Assembly: GCF_006170445.1 (NCBI RefSeq)
Contig: NZ_VCNA01000004.1
Coordinates: forward strand, 1 to 64,000
DNA length: 64,000 nucleotides
Source: Brevibacillus dissolubilis
GTDB lineage: Bacteria > Bacillota > Bacilli > Brevibacillales > Brevibacillaceae
Direction of reading: 5' to 3'
Shown here: positions 8,153 through 14,693 of the stretch, in pieces
Layout: every line of letters starts with the position of its first letter
Position numbering within the stretch: position 1 is the stretch's first letter
Program-made: the position numbers and the translations under genes
The notes under the pieces: generated by a model
Database searches by the model: none
What the model was told of the DNA's origin: nothing
The model's input: the letters and a program-made list of their open reading frames with translations, nothing else

Positions 8153-8182
8153 AATCTAACACATTTCGTCCAGCGATTGCAA
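8153..8182 (-). promoter_or_regulatory. Promoter of the seven-tRNA cluster, proximal
   Basis: TTGCAA, 18-base spacer, TAGATT, about 55 bases before tRNA-Thr. Confidence 0.6.
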
Positions 8183-8270
8183 GGGGTAATTTGTGGAAGA
8201 TACTTCAACAAGCAGGTGAACCTTGGTTCATACTGTCTCCGTGTGTTCCTGTCCGCTTGGGACGAGTATT

Positions 8271-8300
8271 AATCTATCATAGTCTCTCCCTACATTGCAA
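8271..8300 (-). promoter_or_regulatory. Promoter of the seven-tRNA cluster, distal
   Basis: TTGCAA, 18-base spacer ending in CTATGA, TAGATT; 118 bases upstream of the proximal promoter. Confidence 0.6.
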
Positions 8301-8407
8301 CACCAATTTTCGGCATTATTGAACATCCTTGCAACAACTGCCTTGAATCCCACAGGATATGCCCTCTTCGCCCGGCACACATTAGGATGGCAGGGAGGTG
8401 ATACGAC

Positions 8408-8575
8408 ATGGCTAGACGCAGACGCGCAGGATTGACTGCAAATCAGGCGGCACAAGCGATTCAACGCACCTCGGTGAATGAATTCGCGGCAGCTGAGACA
8501 ACCTCGGCAGAGGCTCGACAACAAAACCAAATGTTCTCCACTTGCTCTCAAGATGCTTGTGGTCGTGAGAAGTAA
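8408..8575 (+). CDS. Putative gamma-type small acid-soluble spore protein
   Basis: A 55-residue basic-start protein (MARRRRAGL) with GGAGGTG seven bases before its ATG and a strong terminator 26 bases after the stop. The central segment NEFAAAETTSAEARQQNQ resembles the SspE-type repeat unit EFASETDAQQVRQQNQ. Gamma-type SASPs serve as an amino-acid store in spores. There is only one unit instead of two, and two Cys near the C-terminus are atypical. The gene looks real; the family call is tentative. Confidence 0.6.
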   Translation: MARRRRAGLTANQAAQAIQRTSVNEFAAAETTSAEARQQNQMFSTCSQDACGREK

Positions 8576-8600
8576 GTAAAGCCATCCATGTAGATCCAGC

Positions 8601-8628
8601 AAGCCCCCATAATGGCGTGGGGGCTTTT
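8601..8628 (+). terminator. Terminator of the SASP-like gene
   Basis: AGCCCCCA and TGGGGGCT around an eight-base loop, then five T. Confidence 0.9.
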
Positions 8629-8655
8629 TGCTGTAACCCGTTTTACAATACCTGC

Positions 8656-9201
8656 TTATAAAGACCCACGTAATCGGTGATTCAACCACTTTGCCTCTGA
8701 TACGGCTCGTTCGTCCTGTAAAACGTCCCCCGGCTGGTTCCCTTCTCCTATGATGTATCCAGCAAAATTCATCCCCATGAAACGGAAAATATGCTGGAAC
8801 TGTTGCACCAGCGGAAGGCCGGTCACTCTCGGATGGTCACCGCCTGTGATGACGACGTACACCTGTTTTTTACTCATTTCTTCTTTGAAATGGTAACGCT
8901 TGTCCCGCAGGCTTTGGGACCAGCGATCCACAAAGTCTTTCATCGGGCCTGACATGCCATACCAGTAGAGTGGCGTGGAAAAGATGAGAACATCATGGCG
9001 CATCATCTCCTCGACAATCGCGTCATAATCATCGTCCACTGGTCGAAAGCCTTCCGGAGTGTGGCGCTGATCGGTGATGGGACGGATGTTTTTTTCACGC
9101 AAAATGATCTTGGTGCAGACAGTTCCTTCTAACAGCATATCGGTTAACTGTTCGGAGTTGCCGTTAGGACGGGAACTTGCATATAAGGCAAAAATGCTCA
9201 T
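8656..9201 (-). CDS. Flavodoxin-like NAD(P)H-dependent FMN reductase
   Basis: A 181-residue protein with the flavodoxin-type FMN-binding start (FALYASSRPNGNS, residues 3-15) and the segment STPLYWYGMSGPMKDFVDRW typical of NADPH-dependent FMN reductase/iron-sulfur flavoprotein families. It probably transfers electrons from NAD(P)H to quinones or other acceptors in the cytoplasm; the substrate cannot be read from the sequence. AGGAGA before the internal ATG MSIFALY places the start there and not 12 codons earlier. It is followed on the left by the opposed SASP-like gene. Confidence 0.82.
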   Translation of the reverse strand: MSIFALYASSRPNGNSEQLTDMLLEGTVCTKIILREKNIRPITDQRHTPEGFRPVDDDYDAIVEEMMRHDVLIFSTPLYWYGMSGPMKDFVDRWSQSLRDKRYHFKEEMSKKQVYVVITGGDHPRVTGLPLVQQFQHIFRFMGMNFAGYIIGEGNQPGDVLQDERAVSEAKWLNHRLRGSL

Positions 9202-9260
9202 GATTTTCTCTCCTGTTCTTTTTTCTTGAATCAGCAATGAAGGGCTGAATACGTCTAAGC

Positions 9261-9719
9261 TTACAGCTGACGCCGAATCGCTGCCATCGCGCCGATATGG
9301 ATTCCTTCATGAAAAACCGTACGAACCAGTACTTGTCCGACGGTATGCATGCCCAGTTCGGTCGCAGGAAACTCCTCGTCGAGACGGTTGGCGTAGGTTT
9401 CGCGGATGATTTGGATTTGGCCGGCCAGCAGCTCTTTTAGCTCATCTAAAGAGGGGGTATCGCTGGTGAAGTCGGCGGGGCTGGTCTGGTAATTGAACCA
9501 ATCACGGTAGCCTTCCGGAATCGGGGCCGGTTCCTTGGTCAAATGTTGGAGCCATAGGAATTGGTCAAGGTAGATATGCCCGAGATTCCACCGGATGTTG
9601 TTGTTATACCCGGCTGGAATGATGTCTGCCTGCTCTGCGGTGACCCCCTCTACACATCCGAGGGTAGCTTTGCGGATGAATTCGAGTTGGTTGAAGAGGA
9701 CTTCTTGGCTTGCGGACAT
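9261..9719 (-). CDS. DinB-family putative metal-dependent hydrolase
   Basis: A 152-residue four-helix-bundle protein of the DinB/YfiT type. The three metal-ligand histidines are visible in NLGHIYLDQ (about residue 46) and FHEGIHIG (about residues 139 and 143). Family members act as thiol-dependent transferases or have no known reaction. AAAAGGAGTG six bases before MSASQEV sets the start. It is unrelated to DNA polymerase IV despite the family name. The flavin reductase gene follows 59 bases downstream. Confidence 0.8.
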   Translation of the reverse strand: MSASQEVLFNQLEFIRKATLGCVEGVTAEQADIIPAGYNNNIRWNLGHIYLDQFLWLQHLTKEPAPIPEGYRDWFNYQTSPADFTSDTPSLDELKELLAGQIQIIRETYANRLDEEFPATELGMHTVGQVLVRTVFHEGIHIGAMAAIRRQL

Positions 9720-9862
9720 GGTAGACACTCCTTTTTGGTGGAAAGTAAGTATATGTACCATTCGAAGCTGGGTTGGATTTTTCCTCTTTTTGGGAGATGA
9801 TGTGCGGTATCCGGGGGAAGTGTCAAAGGGCAAACTAACTTGAAAACAAAGGAGGGATGGGC

Positions 9863-10024
9863 ATGTCTGATGAGCACAAGCGGTACAATACCCGGCCTGA
9901 GATGGGATATGATGGTGGCAATATGCATGGCTATTCGATGCATAAGAAAGAGGGCAGCCTCAACAAGTATGCGGAAGAAGCCGCACAGGTAAAGCGTGAG
10001 GATGAGGAGCACGGAACGCCGTAA
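9863..10024 (+). CDS. Small hydrophilic protein, unknown
   Basis: A 53-residue charged, His- and Met-containing protein starting MSDEHKRYNTRPEMGYD and ending EDEEHGTP. GGAGGG precedes the ATG and a terminator follows. No family recognised. Its size, composition and neighbourhood of spore genes would suit a minor spore or stress protein, but there is no direct sign of this. Confidence 0.6.
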   Translation: MSDEHKRYNTRPEMGYDGGNMHGYSMHKKEGSLNKYAEEAAQVKREDEEHGTP

Positions 10025-10068
10025 TCACCGAGCAAAATGAATGGGCAAGGCCCCTGGCACGAAAATAA

Positions 10069-10098
10069 CCCCCGACCAGTACAAGGTACGGGGGTTTT
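10069..10098. terminator. Bidirectional terminator
   Basis: CCCCCG/CGGGGG stem with a 14-base loop, TTTT on the plus side and TTATTTT on the minus side. It serves the 53-residue gene and the opposed membrane protein gene. Confidence 0.85.
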
Positions 10099-10126
10099 GG
10101 TCTGATCATGACGTGGAATCCCTCCC

Positions 10127-10690
10127 CTACCCGCTCTTGATTTGAAATACGACTCCGTTCAAAATGACATCGGACTGGTAGCACCCAAAAATCTTGATGT
10201 CTCCGCTCTCCTGCACCTCGACCACCCCGACCTGCAGATTCCCCTTGCTCCCGCATGTCACGCCAAACCGCTGTGTCTCCTCTGGTCTGTATCCCTCCGG
10301 CAACCGAAAAATCGTCGTCCCATCTTTCATCAGACCGTTCATAATACATCCCTTCAGCCGGACGAAGCCGAACTCATCACGCAAAAATCCGACGGGAGTG
10401 TCACTGTTGCTGTTTTGCCAGCCGTTGAGCAGCGTTGGGGTAAGCCAGTTATGCTGTTGTTTACGGGCGTATTGGGCGAGGTTGATCTGTATCATCTCCT
10501 CCTCCACTTTGGTATGCACCCATTGCTTGGCGAGGATCAGCAGTGCGGCCCCTGCGGCGGTGACGACAAAAGCGAGTACCGTCCAGACGGTAGTAACATT
10601 GAACTGGACGTTTTGCTGGACGAGATCGAGCATGTCTTTGAGTTGTTCGATTTGATTTGCCAGTTGTTGTAGTTGTGTGAGTGTAATCAT
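10127..10690 (-). CDS. Membrane-anchored protein with phage-tail-like C-terminus
   Basis: About 187 residues. Residues 1-30 (LTQLQQLANQIEQLKDML) can form a coiled coil and residues 33-57 a single transmembrane helix. The C-terminal half (GFLRDEFGFVRLKG, IFRLPEGYRPEE, alternating beta-strand pattern) resembles the receptor-binding or stalk modules found at the ends of phage tail proteins. Function unknown; no other phage genes are near. GGGGAGG before the second Met (MITLTQ) favours that start. Confidence 0.65.
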   Translation of the reverse strand: MITLTQLQQLANQIEQLKDMLDLVQQNVQFNVTTVWTVLAFVVTAAGAALLILAKQWVHTKVEEEMIQINLAQYARKQQHNWLTPTLLNGWQNSNSDTPVGFLRDEFGFVRLKGCIMNGLMKDGTTIFRLPEGYRPEETQRFGVTCGSKGNLQVGVVEVQESGDIKIFGCYQSDVILNGVVFQIKSG

Positions 10691-10845
10691 TCTCATCCTC
10701 CCCTTTTTCTGGACAAATCCTGTACCTCCTCACGTTATTCAGCTTCGGTCGGTTTGGTAACGAATCAGGGGCGCACATATCGATGGAGTCAAGTATCGAG
10801 TCGAGCGGTTTTGTGATACCCTTGTAGTAAGGAGCGTGATCCTTC

Positions 10846-11061
10846 ATGCAAAAAACGTTTTACTACATCGTTCCATGGAAGGTGGCTTCCGATTGCCGTA
10901 CCGCTCTCTCTACGCTCGGTATTCCCTATTGGGTCGAAGCATCCTCCAAGCGTTTTCAGCTCAATGAGGGTGAGATCGCCCTTGTCTTTCCTGATTTGCC
11001 GGTGTGGGAGCTGGCCGCTGTGATGCAGTTGCTGGGCAGCGAGCCGCTGGATTATCCATAG
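10846..11061 (+). CDS. Hypothetical protein, 71 residues
   Basis: Starts MQKTFYYIVPWKVASDC and ends SEPLDYP. AAGGAG lies 11 bases before the ATG and a strong terminator follows. The alternation of short hydrophobic stretches suggests a small alpha/beta domain. No family recognised. Confidence 0.65.
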   Translation: MQKTFYYIVPWKVASDCRTALSTLGIPYWVEASSKRFQLNEGEIALVFPDLPVWELAAVMQLLGSEPLDYP

Positions 11062-11124
11062 AAGTGCTTCATTCCAATAATTACCTGCCAAGATGTACCT
11101 GCCATCCTGTACCCTTCATCCAGA

Positions 11125-11154
11125 CAGCCGAGAGCGATGCCCGGCTGTTTTTTT
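11125..11154 (+). terminator. Terminator after 71-residue gene
   Basis: CAGCCG/CGGCTG stem followed by seven T. Confidence 0.85.
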
Positions 11155-11271
11155 CTGTTTTCTGACCAACACTCCAAAATGCCTCCCTCCCCCGCGAATA
11201 AAAAAATCCCGTTAATCCATCTTATAGGTAGCTTCGCCTAAACTGACGAGACTAAAGAAGGACGGGATAAG

Positions 11272-12432
11272 ATGAACAGACGATTAGGTATTTTCCTCGC
11301 AGCTCTGCTCGTGTGCGGCGGATGTGCTCCAGGTCCGAATTCCGGTGCCAACCAGCAGTCTGCCCCGAACACGCAACAGAACGGGCAAGGCACAGCAGGT
11401 GTACAGACGCGTGGACAACAGCCGGGAATGCAGACACAGACGAATCAAGGCGTCGCCCCTCAGCAGCAGACCTCTACGCTCAACCAGACAGGCAGACAGA
11501 ATCAATTCGCTCATCCAGGCAGCCAGCAGCATGTACTGGTCAATGAGCAAATCGGCGAGTTCACGCCACACGTCACAGACAACGAAGGTCAGATCCACAG
11601 CATGTCCATCGCTTCAACATCGGTGTCAGCTATAGCCGACCGTGTCATTGCAGCAGGAAAAAGCACCATCGGAAAAGCGGTCTACGACAACAATCGATAC
11701 AGTGACGTGCCGACGTACCGGTTTGGCTGTGGCGGATTTGTTTACTTTGCCTTTAAAAAAGCGGGTATCGATCTGGCTACCATGCAGCCGAACTACCAGG
11801 TCAAGCTAGGTACCGCTGTAGCTAAAAGTGATCTGCAAAAAGGAGACATCGTCTTTTTTGACACGAATCGAAATGACGCAGACCCTGTAACCCACAATGG
11901 TATCTATATAGGAGATAACAAGATCATCCACATGGCAGACCCTGGCTTGAATGTCATCATCTCCGACCTGAGCGCCAAGGCATTCTACCGGGATAACTAT
12001 GTGACAGCCAGACGGGTGATTCCGTCTTACCTGTCTCCTGCTACTGCTACTCGTAGTAAGGGTCAAGCCATCGCCGACTATGCAGACAGCCTGATCGGCC
12101 GGGCCAAATACGGCGGCAACACCAACGCCTCTACCCTTACCTTCTCCAACGCTGGGTTCATCCGCTATGTCTATCAGAAAAACGGAATCGACGTTGGAGC
12201 ACTCGCAACCGATCAGATCAAAAAGGGAACAACGGTATCGCGCAACAGCCTGAAGCCGGGTGATCTGGTCTTCTTTAAAGGTGAAACAAGCGGTAACACC
12301 CCTGGAACCGTCGCCATCTACGCCGGGAACTACCGACTGATCCTCATGACCAACACAGGCGTCGAGAAGCGCGTGCTGTTCGTGGATTGGTATACGGATC
12401 ATTATCTGACGGCAAGACGGGTCGTTTCGTAG
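11272..12432 (+). CDS. Lipoprotein with two NlpC/P60-like domains, the second degenerate
   Basis: A 386-residue secreted protein. Residues 1-18 are a lipoprotein signal with lipobox ending at Cys18; residues 20-85 are a Gln/Asn/Thr-rich linker. The first NlpC/P60 domain (about 118-250) keeps Cys153 in FGCGGF and His208 in THNGIYIG, so it may cleave cell-wall peptide bonds. The second (about 260-386) has the same fold pattern, but Asn293 replaces the Cys (FSNAGF) and Thr346 replaces the His (GTVAIYAG). It probably binds peptidoglycan without cutting it. GAAGGA precedes the ATG and a terminator follows. Confidence 0.85.
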   Translation: MNRRLGIFLAALLVCGGCAPGPNSGANQQSAPNTQQNGQGTAGVQTRGQQPGMQTQTNQGVAPQQQTSTLNQTGRQNQFAHPGSQQHVLVNEQIGEFTPHVTDNEGQIHSMSIASTSVSAIADRVIAAGKSTIGKAVYDNNRYSDVPTYRFGCGGFVYFAFKKAGIDLATMQPNYQVKLGTAVAKSDLQKGDIVFFDTNRNDADPVTHNGIYIGDNKIIHMADPGLNVIISDLSAKAFYRDNYVTARRVIPSYLSPATATRSKGQAIADYADSLIGRAKYGGNTNASTLTFSNAGFIRYVYQKNGIDVGALATDQIKKGTTVSRNSLKPGDLVFFKGETSGNTPGTVAIYAGNYRLILMTNTGVEKRVLFVDWYTDHYLTARRVVS

Positions 12433-12524
12433 CTGGTCAGCAGAGTGATTTCGCACGGAAGCTGGTTCGTGTGAATGACATCGGTTTCTGTTTAGTTGCA
12501 ATGGAATATGAGTCGTGCAGATGA

Positions 12525-12556
12525 AAAAGAAGCGGATTTTGCCCGCTTCTTTTTTT
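12525..12556 (+). terminator. Terminator of the NlpC/P60 lipoprotein gene
   Basis: GAAGCGG/CCGCTTC stem, seven-base loop, run of T. Confidence 0.85.
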
Positions 12557-12699
12557 GTTTGCCGTCTTATCGGTGACTCGATTCGGACTCGAGATATTTT
12601 CAACCAGACAAAATTTGTTGCATTAAACTTGTCAACCAATGACAAACACCCATCCTCCTGCATACGGTAAACCATACCCATTTTGTTAGGAGGAGCATC

Positions 12700-12954
12700 A
12701 TGGAATATAGCGACACCCTTCGCAGACTGCAGGAAGTGGAATTCGGTCTGGTGGAGCTTCAGTTCTACCTGGATATCAATCCGGAAGACCAGCGTGCCAT
12801 CCACCAATACAACTACCTGTCCGACGAGCTTCATCGCCTCAAACACCAGTACGAGTTAAAGCATGGCCCTCTCATGCAGTACGGTTTTTCCCAATCCCCT
12901 GCCAACCAATGGGCGTGGGTCAGTACTCCTTGGCCGTGGGAAATCGAATATTGA
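12700..12954 (+). CDS. cotJB: Spore coat protein CotJB
   Basis: An 84-residue protein with the CotJB pattern: an N-terminal helical region (LRRLQEVEFGLVELQFYLD) and a tryptophan-rich C-terminus (WAWVSTPWPWEIEY). CotJ proteins are made in the mother cell and assembled into the spore coat. AGGAGG precedes the ATG. Its stop codon is 11 bases before cotJC, whose ribosome site overlaps the stop. In most Bacillales cotJA precedes it; here cotJA is at the end of the operon. Confidence 0.9.
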   Translation: MEYSDTLRRLQEVEFGLVELQFYLDINPEDQRAIHQYNYLSDELHRLKHQYELKHGPLMQYGFSQSPANQWAWVSTPWPWEIEY

Positions 12955-12965
12955 GGTGAAATTAG

Positions 12966-13538
12966 ATGTGGATCTACGAAAAGAAATTGGAAATTCCTGT
13001 ACGTGTAAGTAAGCCGGATCTTCAAATGGCGAAGTTCCTCATCACACAATATGGCGGGCCGGACGGGGAATTATCGGCTGCTCTCCGCTATCTCAACCAG
13101 CGCTACAGCATGCCAAACGAGCGGGCCAAAGCGTTGCTGACTGACATCGGGACGGAAGAGCTGGGTCACTTGGAGGTCATCGCGACCCTTGTCCATAAAT
13201 TGGTGAAGGATGCCACCCCTGAGCAGATGCGAGCAGCCGGTCTTGGTTCACACTATGCCGACCATGATAAGGCGCTCTTTTATGTGGATGCAAACGGGGT
13301 TCCGTGGACGGCCGCTTACATCCAAGCCAAGGGCGACCCGATCGCTGACCTGTGCGAAGATATCGCTGCGGAGGAAAAAGCGCGGGCTACTTATCAATGG
13401 CTGATCAACCTGACCGACGATCCAGACGTGATCCAAGTACTGACATATCTGCGCGAGCGCGAAGTTGTTCACTCCCAGCGCTTCCGTGAGGCTCTCTATA
13501 TTGTGGAGGAGTTTAACAATACGAAGCGGATTTTCTAG
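12966..13538 (+). CDS. cotJC: Spore coat CotJC, manganese-catalase family
   Basis: A 190-residue ferritin-like protein homologous to manganese catalase. Metal-ligand residues can be seen in the helices with EEL-GH (residues about 63-67) and AEEKAR (about 136-141), and REREVVHSQRF. It is expected in the spore coat, perhaps as protection against peroxide. The GAGGTGA ribosome site overlaps the cotJB stop. Length is full. Confidence 0.93.
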   Translation: MWIYEKKLEIPVRVSKPDLQMAKFLITQYGGPDGELSAALRYLNQRYSMPNERAKALLTDIGTEELGHLEVIATLVHKLVKDATPEQMRAAGLGSHYADHDKALFYVDANGVPWTAAYIQAKGDPIADLCEDIAAEEKARATYQWLINLTDDPDVIQVLTYLREREVVHSQRFREALYIVEEFNNTKRIF

Positions 13539-13630
13539 CTGAGTTTCTTTGGATTTGCTCAAAGTTTTTTCTATTGCTTTTTCTCTTCTGCTGCTTTTTC
13601 TAATGATGGAACCGAGGAGGAATTCAGTGC

Positions 13631-13891
13631 ATGAACAGCAGCCATTTTCCACACGGCAGCTATGAATCGAGCAGTCGGGATTTCGGCAGTCATACGGTCG
13701 GGGGGCATTACGGTTATGTGGAACCGCATGGCTTTGGGCGCCCTGGTGGGTATCCGCCGATCAATCTGCCGCCGGTGAAGCCTTATCCGCCTGATCCGTA
13801 TATTGATCAGTATCCGTTGTCGGAGGCGTTGCGGCGGGGGACATTGTTTCGGTGGCTCTACGACCCCTATGTGAATCCGTATCGGGAGTGA
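13631..13891 (+). CDS. cotJA: Spore coat associated protein CotJA
   Basis: An 86-residue protein rich in Gly, Pro, His and Tyr. The C-terminal LSEALRRGTLFRWLYDPY-NPY matches the conserved end of CotJA (EALKYGTLWP-L-Y-NPY). GAGGAGG precedes the ATG. It follows cotJC by 92 bases, so the order is cotJB-cotJC-cotJA instead of the usual cotJA-cotJB-cotJC. The Gly/His-rich N-terminal half is longer and more variable than in Bacillus. Confidence 0.8.
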   Translation: MNSSHFPHGSYESSSRDFGSHTVGGHYGYVEPHGFGRPGGYPPINLPPVKPYPPDPYIDQYPLSEALRRGTLFRWLYDPYVNPYRE

Positions 13892-13980
13892 GTCAATACC
13901 AACAAAGACCACTCTCCTATCGGTCTACTCTAACGGTTGACAGTTTTACAGTATGGGCTAAACCACAATACAACCATTAA

Positions 13981-14008
13981 AAAGCCCCTCCCAAAAAGGA
14001 GGGGTATG
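13981..14008. terminator. Hairpin after the cotJ operon
   Basis: CCCCTCC/GGAGGGG stem with a six-base loop. The T-run is better on the minus strand (CTTTTT) than on the plus strand (TATGCCTTT). It probably closes the cotJ operon. Confidence 0.6.
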
Positions 14009-14029
14009 CCTTTATCAAACATGTATCAT

Positions 14030-14058
14030 TTGACAACTAACTTCTAGTACTGTATAGT
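14030..14058 (+). promoter_or_regulatory. tetR promoter
   Basis: TTGACA, 17-base spacer, TATAGT. The -10 box ends only seven bases before the ATG, so transcription should begin at or next to the start codon. Confidence 0.75.
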
Positions 14059-14062
14059 TCTA
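14045..14062. promoter_or_regulatory. Probable TetR operator 1
   Basis: Imperfect palindrome TAGTAC-N6-GTTCTA across the -10 box of the tetR promoter. It matches the palindrome in front of the next gene in arm sequence and spacing. Confidence 0.65.
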
Positions 14063-14065
14063 ATC

Positions 14066-14638
14066 ATGAAAACAGCCTATAATCGTTCCCATGTGATCAC
14101 CGTCGCTTCCGATTTGTTTTTACGAAAAGGACTCAACAACACGAGTATGGATGATGTGGTAAAAGAGAGTGGCGTCTCCAAATCGAACATTTACTATCAT
14201 TTTAAAAGCAAAGAAGAACTGCTTGTCGCTGTCCTGGATTACCGCATCAACATGATTCAGCAATCCTTACACTCCATTCAACAAGCCTCACACCTTCCCG
14301 TAACATCCCGACTGCAACTTGTCTTCGCCTCGCTGGCAGAGGAATTGGCGAGTCGTTCCTGCATAGGAGGATGCCCGATTCAATCATTGATGTCGGCTCC
14401 CATGACAGTAACGAAAGATCGAATCAACCAATTCTTCGAAGGAATGCAAGCCATGGTTGCCATGCTGTTGTCAGAAGGAGTGGATCGTGGCGAGTTTAGA
14501 CGGGACATCCCCATCAGTCAAACGGCCACATTGTTTGTATCCGCAATAGAGGGCTCGATCATGCTGGCAGAATCCCAGGGTGACTCGACCGTTATCGTGC
14601 AGTCAGGAGAGACATTACTACACTTGCTCCAAGTGTAG
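14066..14638 (+). CDS. TetR/AcrR-family transcriptional regulator
   Basis: A 190-residue repressor. The N-terminal helix-turn-helix (residues about 10-56) has the TetR pattern LFLRKGLNNTSMDDVV...SKSNIYYHFKSKEELL. The C-terminal ligand domain contains CIGGCPI and resembles the LmrA/YxaF type. There is no ribosome site and the promoter ends just before the ATG, which suggests a leaderless mRNA. It probably represses itself and the SDR/hydrolase gene 55 bases downstream through the shared palindrome. Confidence 0.88.
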   Translation: MKTAYNRSHVITVASDLFLRKGLNNTSMDDVVKESGVSKSNIYYHFKSKEELLVAVLDYRINMIQQSLHSIQQASHLPVTSRLQLVFASLAEELASRSCIGGCPIQSLMSAPMTVTKDRINQFFEGMQAMVAMLLSEGVDRGEFRRDIPISQTATLFVSAIEGSIMLAESQGDSTVIVQSGETLLHLLQV

Positions 14639-14645
14639 AATTTTT

Positions 14646-14675
14646 TTGAAATGAATTAGTACCATTCAGTACTAA
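14646..14675 (+). promoter_or_regulatory. Promoter of the SDR/hydrolase fusion gene
   Basis: TTGAAA, 18-base spacer, TACTAA. The palindrome described next fills the spacer and -10 region. Confidence 0.5.
14657..14674. promoter_or_regulatory. Probable TetR operator 2
   Basis: Perfect palindrome TAGTAC-N6-GTACTA just before the ribosome site of the fusion gene, the same arms and spacing as operator 1. Confidence 0.7.
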
Positions 14676-14693
14676 ATGACAGGAGGAAGAAAG

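Larger units (their letters stand above)
8098..8407. other. tRNA upstream control region, no protein gene
   Basis: Contains two tandem minus-strand promoters for the seven-tRNA cluster and, at the right end, the ribosome site of the following small plus-strand gene. Long open frames here have no ribosome site and resemble nothing known. Confidence 0.6.

Noticed and set aside
8228-8689. A 153-codon minus-strand frame over the SASP-like gene.
   Set aside because: No ribosome site, covers a terminator and tRNA promoters, Cys/His/Arg-rich nonsense composition.
13934-13962. A TTGACA after the cotJ operon as promoter for tetR.
   Set aside because: No suitable -10 box at 16-18 bases; the TTGACA at 14030 with TATAGT is much better.
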